From: Comamonas testosteroni
GTDB taxonomy: Bacteria > Pseudomonadota > Gammaproteobacteria > Burkholderiales > Burkholderiaceae_C
Assembly: GCF_003569915.1 (NCBI RefSeq)
Contig: NZ_KZ984443.1
Coordinates: forward strand, 171,963-235,962
DNA: 64,000 bases
Direction of reading: 5' to 3'
Part shown: piece by piece, positions 25,262 through 37,191 of the stretch
How positions within the stretch are numbered: position 1 is the first letter of the stretch
Layout: each line of letters starts with the position of its first letter
Program-made: the position numbers and the translations under genes
The notes under the pieces: generated by a model
The model's input: the letters and a program-made list of their open reading frames with translations, nothing else
What the model was told of the DNA's origin: nothing
Database searches by the model: none

Positions 25262-26191
25262 TCAAACCTGCTGATAAGTAGCAGATTGAACGCGGTTTCG
25301 GCCATGGGTTTTGGCCTCGTAGAGCAGGCTGTCCACTTTTTGCAGCCATTCTTCGATGAGTTCGGTGCCTGGGTGAGTAATCGTCAGAACACCGCAGCTC
25401 ACGGTCAGGTGCGGCGCGGTCTGCGAAGCCGCGTGGCTGATGCCCTGCTGAGCCACATCTTCACGGAACTGCTCGACCAGCGTTTGCGGCTCCATATGAC
25501 CGGGCAGGATGAGGGCGAACTCTTCGCCACCAAAGCGGGCTGCGATATCAAAAGGACGCCGGGCATGGCGGGCCAGGGTGGATGCTACTGATTTAAGAGC
25601 ATCATCTCCTTGAATATGACCATAGTGGTCGTTGTATTGCTTGAAATGGTCGATATCGATGAGCGCCAGACCCAGGGGCTCGCCCGTGCGTAGGCACCGG
25701 CGACTGGTTCGCTGCAGCATGTCATCGAAGTGGCGGCGGTTGGAGAGATTGGTCAGTCCATCCACATGGGCCAGACGCTCCAGCGCGCGGCGCTGCTGCG
25801 CCATCTGGATCTGGTTGCCCACACGCACGCTCACCACGGCAGGGCGTATGGGTTTGGAGACGTAGTCGGCGGCCCCGAGCCGCAGCCCGTATTCCTCGGC
25901 TGCGGCATCGCTTTGCCCGGTGATGAAGATGATGGCAATGCCCGCTGTGGCCTCGTTGCTGCGCAGCTGGGCCAGAACTTCGTAGCCATCCATGCCGGGC
26001 ATGCTCACATCAAGCAGGATCAGCATCAGCCTGTGGGCTTCACGGCTGGCAATGGTCAGCGCGCCGGGACCATCCTTGGCCAGCAGCACGCGGTACTGCT
26101 GGCCCAGCAGCTCGGCCAGCATGGTGCGATTGACGCGCTCATCATCGACGATGAGGATGGTGGGCTGCTCTTGTTCCAGTTCTTCCAACAT
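25262..26191 (-). CDS. Response regulator with diguanylate cyclase (Rec-GGDEF)
   Basis: A 309-residue protein. Rec domain residues 10-125 with phospho-acceptor Asp61 (LLDVSMPGMDGY) and Lys in SKPIRP. The GGDEF domain carries an intact GGEEF at 221-225, so it should make cyclic di-GMP. RPFD at 212-215 sits exactly five residues before it, the position of the allosteric inhibition site RxxD. It begins 10 bp after the hybrid kinase gene and is very likely its output partner, receiving phosphate from the HPt domain. It is a PleD/WspR-like architecture with one receiver. Confidence 0.92.
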   Translation of the reverse strand: MLEELEQEQPTILIVDDERVNRTMLAELLGQQYRVLLAKDGPGALTIASREAHRLMLILLDVSMPGMDGYEVLAQLRSNEATAGIAIIFITGQSDAAAEEYGLRLGAADYVSKPIRPAVVSVRVGNQIQMAQQRRALERLAHVDGLTNLSNRRHFDDMLQRTSRRCLRTGEPLGLALIDIDHFKQYNDHYGHIQGDDALKSVASTLARHARRPFDIAARFGGEEFALILPGHMEPQTLVEQFREDVAQQGISHAASQTAPHLTVSCGVLTITHPGTELIEEWLQKVDSLLYEAKTHGRNRVQSATYQQV

Positions 26192-26201
26192 AGGCCGTGA
26201 C

Positions 26202-30083
<3,882 letters not shown>

Positions 30084-30242
30084 GAATGACCCCGAAGAGG
30101 CAGGCTGCTAGGCAACCTGGGAACTGCGTAATGGTGTAAATGTTACCTGTGTACCAAGGTGTGTAGCTATTTGTGCCAGATCTGACGCAGTGTGCATGGC
30201 AAACCACATAGCCGGGCATGGGACTTGCGAAGGGGGAGCGGG

Positions 30243-30248
30243 TAAAAT
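30243..30248 (+). promoter_or_regulatory. Possible -10 box of ffh
   Basis: TAAAAT lies about 130 bases before the ffh ATG in the 297-bp gap divergent from the hybrid kinase. No well-spaced -35 is evident. Low confidence. Confidence 0.25.
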
Positions 30249-30380
30249 GGCGGTTTCACGCTGCCTGACTCACTTCGGCAATGGACTGCTGCGGCAAGGA
30301 CTGCGGGCCGCGTGGCAGCTGGCATGCGCTGGCTTGCTGACTGTCCATTTCTGTCCACCTCTTTCGAATGCTTTTTGCCT

Positions 30381-31769
30381 ATGGCCTCCGCACTGACCGA
30401 TAAACTCTCGCGCCTCGTCAAGGAGATGCGTGGCCAGGCCCGCATTACCGAGTCGAATGTTCAGGACATGCTGCGCGAAGTGCGCATGGCCTTGCTGGAA
30501 GCCGACGTGGCCCTGCCTGTGGTGCGCGACTTCATTGCCCGCGTCAAGGAAAAAGCGCTGGGCCAGGAAGTCATCAGCTCGCTGCAGCCCGGTCAGGTGC
30601 TGGTTTCCATCGTCAACAAGGAACTGGCTGCCACCATGGGCGAAGGTGTGGCCGACATCAACCTCAACGCCCAGCCGCCCGCCGTCATCCTGATGGCCGG
30701 TCTGCAGGGCGCCGGTAAGACGACGACCACCGCCAAGCTGGCCAAGCACCTGATTGAAAAGCGCAAGAAGAAGGTACTCACTGTCTCGGGCGACGTGTAC
30801 CGCCCTGCCGCTATCGAACAGCTCAAGACCGTGACAGCCCAGGCGGGTGCCGAATGGTTCCCGTCTTCACCGGACCAGAAGCCGCGCGATATTGCGCTGG
30901 CGGCAATCGATTACGCCAAAAAGCATTTCTTTGATGTGCTGCTGGTCGACACGGCCGGTCGTCTGGCCATTGACGAGCTGCTGATGGCCGAAATCAAGGA
31001 TTTGCACGGCATCTTGAAGCCCGTCGAAACCCTGTTTGTGGTCGATGCCATGCAGGGTCAGGATGCGATCAACACCGCCAAGGCTTTCAAGGAAGCGCTG
31101 CCGCTGACCGGTATCGTTCTGACCAAGCTCGACGGTGACTCGCGCGGCGGTGCGGCGCTGTCCGTGCGCCAGATCACGGGCGCGCCCATCAAGTTCGCCG
31201 GTGTCTCCGAAAAAATCGACGGCCTGGAAGTCTTTGACGCCGAGCGACACGCACAGCGCGTGCTGGGCATGGGCGACATCGTGGCTCTGGTCGAGCAGGT
31301 CACCAAGGGCGTGGACATGGAAGCCGCGCAGAAGATGGCCGAGAAGCTCAAGAGCGGCGATGGCTTTGATCTGAACGACTTCCTGGCCCAGTTGCAGCAG
31401 ATGAAGCAGATGGGTGGCCTGTCCACCCTGATGGACAAGCTGCCATCCGAGCTGGCGGGCAAGGCCGGTCAGGTCGATATGGACAAGGCCGAGCGCGAGA
31501 TCAAGCGCAAGGAAGGCATCATCTGCTCCATGACGCTCAAGGAGCGCAAGAACCCCGCCCTCATCAAGGCCACGCGCAAAAAGCGTATTGCCGATGGTGC
31601 CGGTGTGCAGGTTCAGGAAGTGAACCGCCTGCTCAAGGAATTCGAGCAAATGCAGACCATGATGAAGAAGTTCAAGGGCGGCGGTCTGATGAAGATGATG
31701 AAGAAGATGGGCGGAATGAAGGGCATGAAGGGAATGATGGGCGGGGGGATGCCAAAACTCCCGTTTTGA
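30381..31769 (+). CDS. ffh: Signal recognition particle protein Ffh
   Basis: A 462-residue SRP54 homologue. N domain residues 1-85 (ALTDKLSRLVKEMRGQARITESN), then G domain with P-loop GLQGAGKTTTTAKLA, DVYRPAAIEQL, DTAGRLAIDE and TKLDGDSRGGAALS, and a Met-rich M domain from about residue 325 ending in MKKMGGMKGMKGMMGGGMPKLPF. It binds 4.5S RNA and signal sequences for co-translational targeting. The start at 30381 is the family N-terminus. The stop codon lies inside a perfect 10-bp hairpin, and a dispersed repeat follows. Confidence 0.97.
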   Translation: MASALTDKLSRLVKEMRGQARITESNVQDMLREVRMALLEADVALPVVRDFIARVKEKALGQEVISSLQPGQVLVSIVNKELAATMGEGVADINLNAQPPAVILMAGLQGAGKTTTTAKLAKHLIEKRKKKVLTVSGDVYRPAAIEQLKTVTAQAGAEWFPSSPDQKPRDIALAAIDYAKKHFFDVLLVDTAGRLAIDELLMAEIKDLHGILKPVETLFVVDAMQGQDAINTAKAFKEALPLTGIVLTKLDGDSRGGAALSVRQITGAPIKFAGVSEKIDGLEVFDAERHAQRVLGMGDIVALVEQVTKGVDMEAAQKMAEKLKSGDGFDLNDFLAQLQQMKQMGGLSTLMDKLPSELAGKAGQVDMDKAEREIKRKEGIICSMTLKERKNPALIKATRKKRIADGAGVQVQEVNRLLKEFEQMQTMMKKFKGGGLMKMMKKMGGMKGMKGMMGGGMPKLPF

Positions 31770-31778
31770 CGGGAGTTT
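31755..31778 (+). terminator. Hairpin overlapping the ffh stop codon
   Basis: AAACTCCCGT (31755-31764) pairs with ACGGGAGTTT (31769-31778) around TTTG; the TGA stop (31767-31769) is in loop and stem. No long T run follows, so it may stabilise the 3' end rather than terminate. Confidence 0.55.
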
Positions 31779-31779
31779 C

Positions 31780-31889
31780 ACCCCCTGAGCGGCTTTGCCG
31801 CTTCCCCCTCTCTCGCTTCGCGGAGGGGGACGACAGCCTCGCTGCGGGGCGGCCCTTGCTTGCTGTCTCTGGGTTGGTGTGTGCCTATT
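31780..31889 (+). repeat. Dispersed gene-end repeat family 1, copy B
   Basis: It starts CCCCCTGAGCGGC 11 bases after the ffh stop, includes TTTGCCGCTTCCCCCTC, GGAGGGGGACGACAGCCTC and GGGGCGGCCCTTGCTTG, and ends with GTCTCTGGGTTGG. Same orientation as ffh. Confidence 0.8.
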
Positions 31890-31890
31890 C

Positions 31891-31985
31891 AAAAAGTGAG
31901 CTGCTGGTGCTGGTTGATATTGGGTTTTGAATGGTTTTTGCATTCGCTCCCAAGAATTGACTTGCGCTAGCAGCTCACTTTTTTG
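31891..31985. repeat. Two facing repeats of family 2 forming a long inverted repeat
   Basis: AAAAAGTGAGCTGCT (31891-31905) and AGCAGCTCACTTTTT (31971-31985) are perfect 15-bp inverted copies; the right part reads CTTGCGCTAGCAGCTC. It could fold as a 15-bp stem with a 65-base loop ahead of TTTT and may serve as a terminator. Confidence 0.6.
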
Positions 31986-32042
31986 TAACGATTGCAGGGG
32001 CTTTGCTGGAGTGCGGCGCGGTTTTTTGAGAACATGGGCCTT

Positions 32043-32624
32043 ATGAATGCACAAAGATGGACGCCCATCGACGACAGCCCGCCTCAGGATGTGCAGCGTC
32101 GCGCGGCCCTGGTTGTAGGGGCTTCGATGCTGGCGGTGCTGGCGGGTTGCTCCAGCAAGCCTGGCAAGCCAGCGTCTTCGGGGCAGTTCAGCAGCGCTGG
32201 CTCCGGCGGTGGTGTAAAGGCGGTCAACCCGCTCAATCTGCCTGATGATCTGCGCGAAGGCATGCTGGCGCGCACCATGCTGGTGGTCAATACGCCCTAC
32301 ACCTATGGCGGCAACTCGCCCGAAGGCGGTTTTGACTGCAGCGGCCTGATTCAATGGGCCGTGGGCGGCGTGACCGAGCGCAGGCTGCCGCGCACCACGG
32401 CGCAGTGGGCGCAGTCCAGCAATCCCGTATCGGGCCGCGATTTGCTGCGCGGTGATTTTGTGTTTTTCAACACGCTGGGCGGGCGCTATTCGCACATGGG
32501 CATTTTTGTGGGCAATGGCCAGTTTGTGCACGCACCATCAAGCGGCGGCACGGTGCAGCGCGTGCGCATGGATAACGTGTATTTCGCCAAGCGCTTTACA
32601 GAAGCTAGAAGCATCTTCGCCTGA
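32043..32624 (+). CDS. NlpC/P60 family lipoprotein (peptidoglycan endopeptidase)
   Basis: A 193-residue protein. A lipobox LAGC places the lipidated Cys at residue 36 after a basic, hydrophobic leader (RRAALVVGASMLAV). After a Ser/Gly-rich linker comes an NlpC/P60 domain with catalytic Cys99 in FDCSGLIQW, His in RYSHMGIFVG, and the third polar residue in the FVHAPSSGG region. Such enzymes cut the gamma-D-Glu-DAP bond in murein peptides. I take the ATG at 32043; an ATG nine bases upstream is also possible. A strong terminator follows at 32641. Confidence 0.9.
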   Translation: MNAQRWTPIDDSPPQDVQRRAALVVGASMLAVLAGCSSKPGKPASSGQFSSAGSGGGVKAVNPLNLPDDLREGMLARTMLVVNTPYTYGGNSPEGGFDCSGLIQWAVGGVTERRLPRTTAQWAQSSNPVSGRDLLRGDFVFFNTLGGRYSHMGIFVGNGQFVHAPSSGGTVQRVRMDNVYFAKRFTEARSIFA

Positions 32625-32640
32625 TTTTTCTCTGGGCATG

Positions 32641-32673
32641 AAAAAAGGGACTGCATGCAGTCCCTTCGTTTTT
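32641..32673 (+). terminator. Terminator of the NlpC/P60 gene
   Basis: AAGGGACTGCA and TGCAGTCCCTT are an unbroken palindrome (32645-32666) flanked by A and T runs, 16 bases after the stop. Confidence 0.8.
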
Positions 32674-32691
32674 GATAGCAGTAACCCTATC

Positions 32692-32768
32692 TCCCCCTGA
32701 GCGGCTTTGCCGCTTCCCCCGGGGGACGACATCCTCGCTGCGGGGCGGCCCTTGCTTGATGTCTGCTG
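32692..32768 (+). repeat. Dispersed gene-end repeat family 1, copy C
   Basis: CCCCCTGAGCGGCTTTGCC, then GGGGGACGACATCCTCGC and GGGGCGGCCCTTGCTTG, as copy B but lacking its inserted inner hairpin. It ends directly at the stop codon of the convergent DUF1266-like gene. Confidence 0.8.
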
Positions 32769-33515
32769 TCAGGCCATGGCTGGAGCCAGTTGCGTATCTA
32801 TTGAGTCCAGTGGCAGCTTCCAGTCCATGCAATGCCAGGGGTGCTTCTCTTCGGTTATCCACAGGTCCACTTCCTCGGCAGTCACCACCTTGCCCAACAC
32901 ATCGCTGCGGCCTTGCGCCACCCACTGGGCGCGGCCACGGGCGTAGGCCTGGCCGAAGTCCTGCCAGCTGTCAAAACACTCCTGGGCGCGCTGGGCGTTG
33001 AGCATTAGCACCTGCCATTGCGCGGCTTCGTCCAGCCAGCCCAGCAGATGGGCACAGCGCACAAAAAACGTCACGCGCGCGCAGGCAAAAGCCATGGCGG
33101 CGCGTGGCTCGTCGCTGCGCTGCAGGCGTTGCAGATCGAGCATGAACCAGCGCTGGCGCAGGGCGTCAGGCAGTTGCTGGCGCACCTGCTCTTCGCTCAG
33201 GTCGGTGCGCAGGCCCAGGTGGTGCAAGATCATGGGGCGCAGCTGCTTGGTCAGTGCTTCGTCGGCGCCATTGAGGTCGCCGGCAAAGCCGCCCTCCATC
33301 GCGTGGTAGGCCGTGGGGTGGGCCAGCGCCAGCGCCCAGTTGCGCGCTGGGCTACCGGCCTGATAGCTGACCATGTCGCCACGGGCCTTGGCGGCCTTGA
33401 TGCGCTTGAGGCTGCTGCGCACTATCCAGTAAAGCAGCGCCGTTGCGATACCCAGCTTGGTCCAGCCGTTCCAGATCAGCGCCAGCACGATGATGGGCAT
33501 GATCCAGCGGCTCAT
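32769..33515 (-). CDS. DUF1266-like protein with N-terminal membrane segment
   Basis: A 248-residue protein. Residues 1-33 form a hydrophobic segment (MSRWIMPIIVLALIWNGW) and a basic turn, suggesting an inner-membrane anchor with the rest cytoplasmic. The C-terminal half, AMAFACARVTFFVRCAHLLGWLDEAAQW and CFDSWQDFGQAYARGRAQW, fits the pattern of DUF1266 domains, in which a Trp-led S-W-x-x-F-x-x-x-Y-x-x-G-R motif is conserved. Function is unknown. Its start overlaps the PcfJ-like stop by 4 bp (ATGA), so it is the last of a three-gene coupled unit. Confidence 0.7.
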   Translation of the reverse strand: MSRWIMPIIVLALIWNGWTKLGIATALLYWIVRSSLKRIKAAKARGDMVSYQAGSPARNWALALAHPTAYHAMEGGFAGDLNGADEALTKQLRPMILHHLGLRTDLSEEQVRQQLPDALRQRWFMLDLQRLQRSDEPRAAMAFACARVTFFVRCAHLLGWLDEAAQWQVLMLNAQRAQECFDSWQDFGQAYARGRAQWVAQGRSDVLGKVVTAEEVDLWITEEKHPWHCMDWKLPLDSIDTQLAPAMA

Positions 33516-34708
33516 ATCTTGCTCCCGGTGCGGGCGGGCCGCTTCTTGGCCAGCTGCAGCGTGGTTTTCAGGGCGGTGGATTTGGGCATGTGCTCCAGCA
33601 CTTCACTGGCTACAGTGTCCTTGCGGGCCGCCATGATCCACTGCATCAGCGGCAGCTTCAGCTCCAGCTGGACCACCTGCTCGGGGTGCTGCTGCATCAG
33701 CCACAGTTGCTCGGCCTCGGTCTGCAGGTCGGCAATGGCACACCAGGGCGTTTGCTCCTGACCGGGTGGCAGCATCTCGGCAGGTCTGCGCACAATGCCC
33801 ATGGCCAGTGCGTCATCAGGCTCCTCGCCGCTTAGCGGCAGGTGGTTGAGCAAGGTCACCACATCGGGCAGGTAGCGCGCAATCGGCGGGCGGTTCTGTT
33901 TGCCCTTGATCTGGTCGATCTGCAGCGAGCCATCTTTTTGCACAAAGGCGCTGATGGTGATGCGCGGCTGGGCCGAGCCCGTGCGGTAGCTGAACAGCCG
34001 CATCTTGCCGGACTCCAGCCCGCCTGCGTAATGCTCGCCATAGCCGCCCTTGAACTGCCTGCGGTCGGCAAACTGGCCCACGCAGTGGCCCATCATCTGA
34101 CTTTCATACGCCATCTCCTGGCGCAGATTGGCATTCTTGCTATCAAATTCGAAGAAGATGCCTTGCTGACCGGGCAGCAGCCCGCGCACGGCTTCCTTGG
34201 TGTGTTCAACCCGGCCGCTGCTTTGCTTTTTCTCGAACGCCAGATGCTCCAGCGTCCAGCGCGCCAGGGCCTGCGGGGCGTTCACGCGTTGCAGCTTGCC
34301 TTCCAGCGAGGTGCCCTTGCGGGTGGAGAGAAACTCCACCAGCCGGTTTTCCAGCGCCAGCACGGCAGGTGCGTCGGGAACAATCCACCACAGATCGGGC
34401 AGCTCAAAGCCGGCTGCTTTTTTGGCAAGCCGCTCCAGCGCCCAGGCCGGGGCTTCCTTGCGGCCCAGCAGCTCCTGCAGCTCGCGGGCATCGGCAATGC
34501 GCTGGACCACGGGCGCATCGGCCTGCAGGTTGCCTATCACATGGCGGCAGAAATGGTTGGCCAGCCAGGCCGCCACTTCGGGCGCATCGCCACGTGCGCT
34601 GCTGCGCGCGGCAATGGCCTGCTTGATGGCCGGGGCGTTGACCACATCGCGCGCCTGATAGGCGTTGCTTGCGGGCTTGGCCGTGGTGCTTGTTGGGGTC
34701 TGGCTCAC
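33512..34708 (-). CDS. PcfJ-like domain protein
   Basis: A 398-residue protein starting MSQTPTSTTAKPAS if the GTG at 34708 is used; this GTG overlaps the upstream TGA by 4 bp (GTGA), which is why I prefer it to the GTG at 34720. The core at about residues 200-285 reads MMGHCVGQF, LESGKMRLFSYRTG, PRITISAFV and LQIDQIKGKQNRPP. That order (HCVG, G-x-x-x-x-F-S-x-R, P-x-x-T, Q-I-K-G-x-x-N-x-P) matches the PcfJ-like domain first named from enterococcal conjugative plasmids, whose function is not known. No conjugation gene is near. It sits between TPR-like and DUF1266-like genes in one coupled unit. Confidence 0.7.
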   Translation of the reverse strand: MSQTPTSTTAKPASNAYQARDVVNAPAIKQAIAARSSARGDAPEVAAWLANHFCRHVIGNLQADAPVVQRIADARELQELLGRKEAPAWALERLAKKAAGFELPDLWWIVPDAPAVLALENRLVEFLSTRKGTSLEGKLQRVNAPQALARWTLEHLAFEKKQSSGRVEHTKEAVRGLLPGQQGIFFEFDSKNANLRQEMAYESQMMGHCVGQFADRRQFKGGYGEHYAGGLESGKMRLFSYRTGSAQPRITISAFVQKDGSLQIDQIKGKQNRPPIARYLPDVVTLLNHLPLSGEEPDDALAMGIVRRPAEMLPPGQEQTPWCAIADLQTEAEQLWLMQQHPEQVVQLELKLPLMQWIMAARKDTVASEVLEHMPKSTALKTTLQLAKKRPARTGSKI

Positions 34709-37005
34709 CAGAATTTCCACCAGGGTTTGCGGCCCGATGAGGCGTTGCCGCTGGCCTCGGCATCACGCTCGACCAGCTTGCGCTCGGCGCGTTCAATGCC
34801 TTGCTGCGACATGCGGCGCTCGTCCTCGTCGTCGTTCTTGTCGATGAAGCCATTGGCCTGCTTGTGCAGGGCCAGCGATTCCTCCAGATGCTCGGGGTAG
34901 GCTTCCAGCGCGCAGGCCAGGCGGCGCAGCGGGTAGCAGTCGCGCAAGGCCGTCACTTCTGCCTGATGGGCGCGCAGGCGCGGCAGCACCAGCTCGGGGC
35001 GGGTGGCGGACTGGAAGTCCAGCATGGACATCAGCGTGGCCAGATAGTCGCGGCGCTCGGATTTTTGATCGTCCTCGTCCAGCTCATTGAACCACTGGTC
35101 CAGACGCTCCAGCCAGATGCTGATTTCATCGTCGCGGTCCAGCTTGTACAGCGACATGGCGACGGTCGAGAAATAATTGGTCGGGTCGTGGCGGCCATAG
35201 CCGTGGTCCTGCGCAAAATGCCACAGGCGCTCGGCCTCGGCCACGATCTCGGCGTCGTCGTCCTTGAGAATGGCGCACCACATCAGCCCGTCCTGATGCT
35301 CGGCAAACGGGCTGCTTTCCAGCCCCTTGCGGTGCAGCGCCGCGGCATCGTCATGGCGCTTCATGAAGCGGTACTTGATGGCCAGGTTGTTGCACAGCAT
35401 AGAGTAGACATGCAGGTCGGCATCCTTGTACGCGCCCTGATTGGTGGCCCAGAAATGCTCAAAGCGGGCCAGACCTTCTTCGTAGTAACGCACTACGAGC
35501 GGCAGGCGTACTTCGTCAGACGGCACTTTTTTCTTGCCGCCCATCAGCGGGGCCAGATCGTCTTCATCGTCCAGCACCACACCGGCGGCGTAGCACCAGT
35601 GGCCGCCGTAGGATTGAGGAAAGGGCCGGGCCAGCGCTTCTTCCAGCGGCAGGGCTGCAAAGCGGGCTGCCCAGAGCGCGGGCAGTTTGTCGGTGTCGGC
35701 GATCTCGGGGTGCAGGCCAACGGACTGCTCCAGCAGCGGCAGGGCCTGCTCCATCTTGCGCTTGCTGGCCAGCTTCATGCCTTCGATGAGCGCCAGCACC
35801 GGGTGCTGCGGCTGGGCCGCACGCACCATATTCATATAGAACTCCGGTGGGTGAGCAGCCATGTCTTCGCGGGCCAGCAAGCGCTGCATGTCGTCGTCCA
35901 TCCGGCCCATGGCCAGAATCAGCGCCCAGGTGATGGAGCGGGCCGGATCGGTGTCGATGCGCTCGCGTGCCAGATGGTAGGCAGTGACGGCAGAGACAGG
36001 GCGGGCATGCAGCGCGCTTTCCAGCGCCAGGTCGGCGGCTTCGTCCATGCGGCCCGTCTGCACCAGCCACTGCAGTTGCAGGCTGGTGAAGGGGTCGCCT
36101 TCATCGTCGGTCAGGCCAAAGTGGCCTTGCGGGGCGAGCTGCAGCGCGGCTTCAAGCTGACCGGCCTGTGCGCAGGCCTGAGCCTGCAGGCGAACAATGC
36201 GCACCTTGCGGTGAGCCTTGATGGCTTGCGAGGGCGCGGGCTGCTCGCGCTGGGCCAGTTGCTGCTCGCAGGCCATCAGCAGCGAGGGCAGGCTTTGCGG
36301 AGCCAGCTGCAGCGACTGGTCGGCCAGCTGCATCCAGTGGTCAAACTCCACATGCTGATCGGCAGGTGCATCGCGCAGCGTATTGATGGCGTTCTGCACC
36401 AGCGTACCGACTTCGGATGTTTTGCCTGCGCGCTGGGCCAGCTCGGCCTTGGCCATGCAGGCCATGGCGTCGCGAAACGCTGCGTCATCGGCCAGATCGG
36501 GGTCACGGCGCTCATGGGCGCGGCGCATGTCCACGGCGATGGCGGCCAGCTCCCAGGCCTGCAGCTCATGGGCCTGGTTCTGCCAGAAGCTCCAGTAGTT
36601 GCGATCGTTGTCGTCGGGCAACTGGCTGATTTTCTGCAGCGTGGGCATGAGCCGGTCGATGGCCGAAGGGCGATCAAACCCCATGCGGCTTTGAATGTCG
36701 CTGAGCGCCAGTCGCACCTCGCCGTCTGCACCGGGGTCTGCGGCCAGCACGCGCTCCATATGCGTCTGCAGCAGGCGGCTGGCGCTTTCGTGGTGGCCCA
36801 GATAGTCCAGAAAATCGTGCAGCCGCTCCAGCTCAGTCACGCTGGCGGGCGCAAAAGTCTGCTGCTCCAGCAGCTCTGCGGCAGCGGCCATGCGCTCTTC
36901 GCGGCTGATGGCGGCGCCATCGTCGTCGTAGTCGTTGAGCAGCTCTTGCGCTCGATCCAGAAGCGCATACAGCGCATCGCCTTGAAGTGCAGCAGTTTGG
37001 TTCAT
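34705..37005 (-). CDS. Large helical-repeat (TPR-like) protein of unknown function
   Basis: A 766-residue soluble protein, acidic and rich in Leu, Ala, Asp and Glu, with many helix-turn-helix stretches typical of TPR-like solenoids, for example HVYSMLCNNLAIKYRFMKRHDDAAALHRK and the preceding EEGLARFEHFW. It begins MNQTAALQGDALYALLDRAQ at 37005 and ends in an unusual aromatic tail, GRKPWWKFW. No enzyme motif is visible. It is the first gene of a unit with the PcfJ-like and DUF1266-like genes, the junctions overlapping by 4 bp each, so the three products are likely made together. Not recognised beyond the repeat type. Confidence 0.7.
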   Translation of the reverse strand: MNQTAALQGDALYALLDRAQELLNDYDDDGAAISREERMAAAAELLEQQTFAPASVTELERLHDFLDYLGHHESASRLLQTHMERVLAADPGADGEVRLALSDIQSRMGFDRPSAIDRLMPTLQKISQLPDDNDRNYWSFWQNQAHELQAWELAAIAVDMRRAHERRDPDLADDAAFRDAMACMAKAELAQRAGKTSEVGTLVQNAINTLRDAPADQHVEFDHWMQLADQSLQLAPQSLPSLLMACEQQLAQREQPAPSQAIKAHRKVRIVRLQAQACAQAGQLEAALQLAPQGHFGLTDDEGDPFTSLQLQWLVQTGRMDEAADLALESALHARPVSAVTAYHLARERIDTDPARSITWALILAMGRMDDDMQRLLAREDMAAHPPEFYMNMVRAAQPQHPVLALIEGMKLASKRKMEQALPLLEQSVGLHPEIADTDKLPALWAARFAALPLEEALARPFPQSYGGHWCYAAGVVLDDEDDLAPLMGGKKKVPSDEVRLPLVVRYYEEGLARFEHFWATNQGAYKDADLHVYSMLCNNLAIKYRFMKRHDDAAALHRKGLESSPFAEHQDGLMWCAILKDDDAEIVAEAERLWHFAQDHGYGRHDPTNYFSTVAMSLYKLDRDDEISIWLERLDQWFNELDEDDQKSERRDYLATLMSMLDFQSATRPELVLPRLRAHQAEVTALRDCYPLRRLACALEAYPEHLEESLALHKQANGFIDKNDDEDERRMSQQGIERAERKLVERDAEASGNASSGRKPWWKFW

Positions 37006-37138
37006 GGTGTCCAGATAACAATCCGAGGCAGCGTGGCCCCAACAGCTCGCCATCGTAGCTGGGGATTTGATGTGTCCGTCAATCAGGCGGCGGCTTTCAC
37101 GACTTGTTACGGCCATTTCTGTTGCATGTCAGCACCAT

Positions 37139-37163
37139 GAAAAAAGCCAGCGCAAGGCTGGCT
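37139..37163 (-). terminator. Terminator of miaB
   Basis: On the minus strand AGCCAGC and GCTGGCT (37145-37151 and 37157-37163) form a 7-bp stem around five bases, followed by six T. It lies 28 bp past the miaB stop. Confidence 0.65.
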
Positions 37164-37191
37164 CTGTCTCGCTGTCGAGTGCTGAGCGAAC

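Noticed and set aside
25575..25640. Possible repeat copy in the GGDEF gene
   Set aside because: There is local A/T enrichment and a loose match (GATGCTACTGATTTAAG), but neither end of the family consensus is present and the GGDEF domain is intact.
30084..30380. 4.5S RNA or riboswitch before ffh
   Set aside because: No SRP-RNA tetraloop motif or known riboswitch core was recognisable; only a weak -10 candidate is seen.
34801..37140. 779-codon open frame on the plus strand
   Set aside because: Antisense to the TPR-like gene, with the same shadow-like composition. The minus-strand gene has better start context and coupled neighbours.
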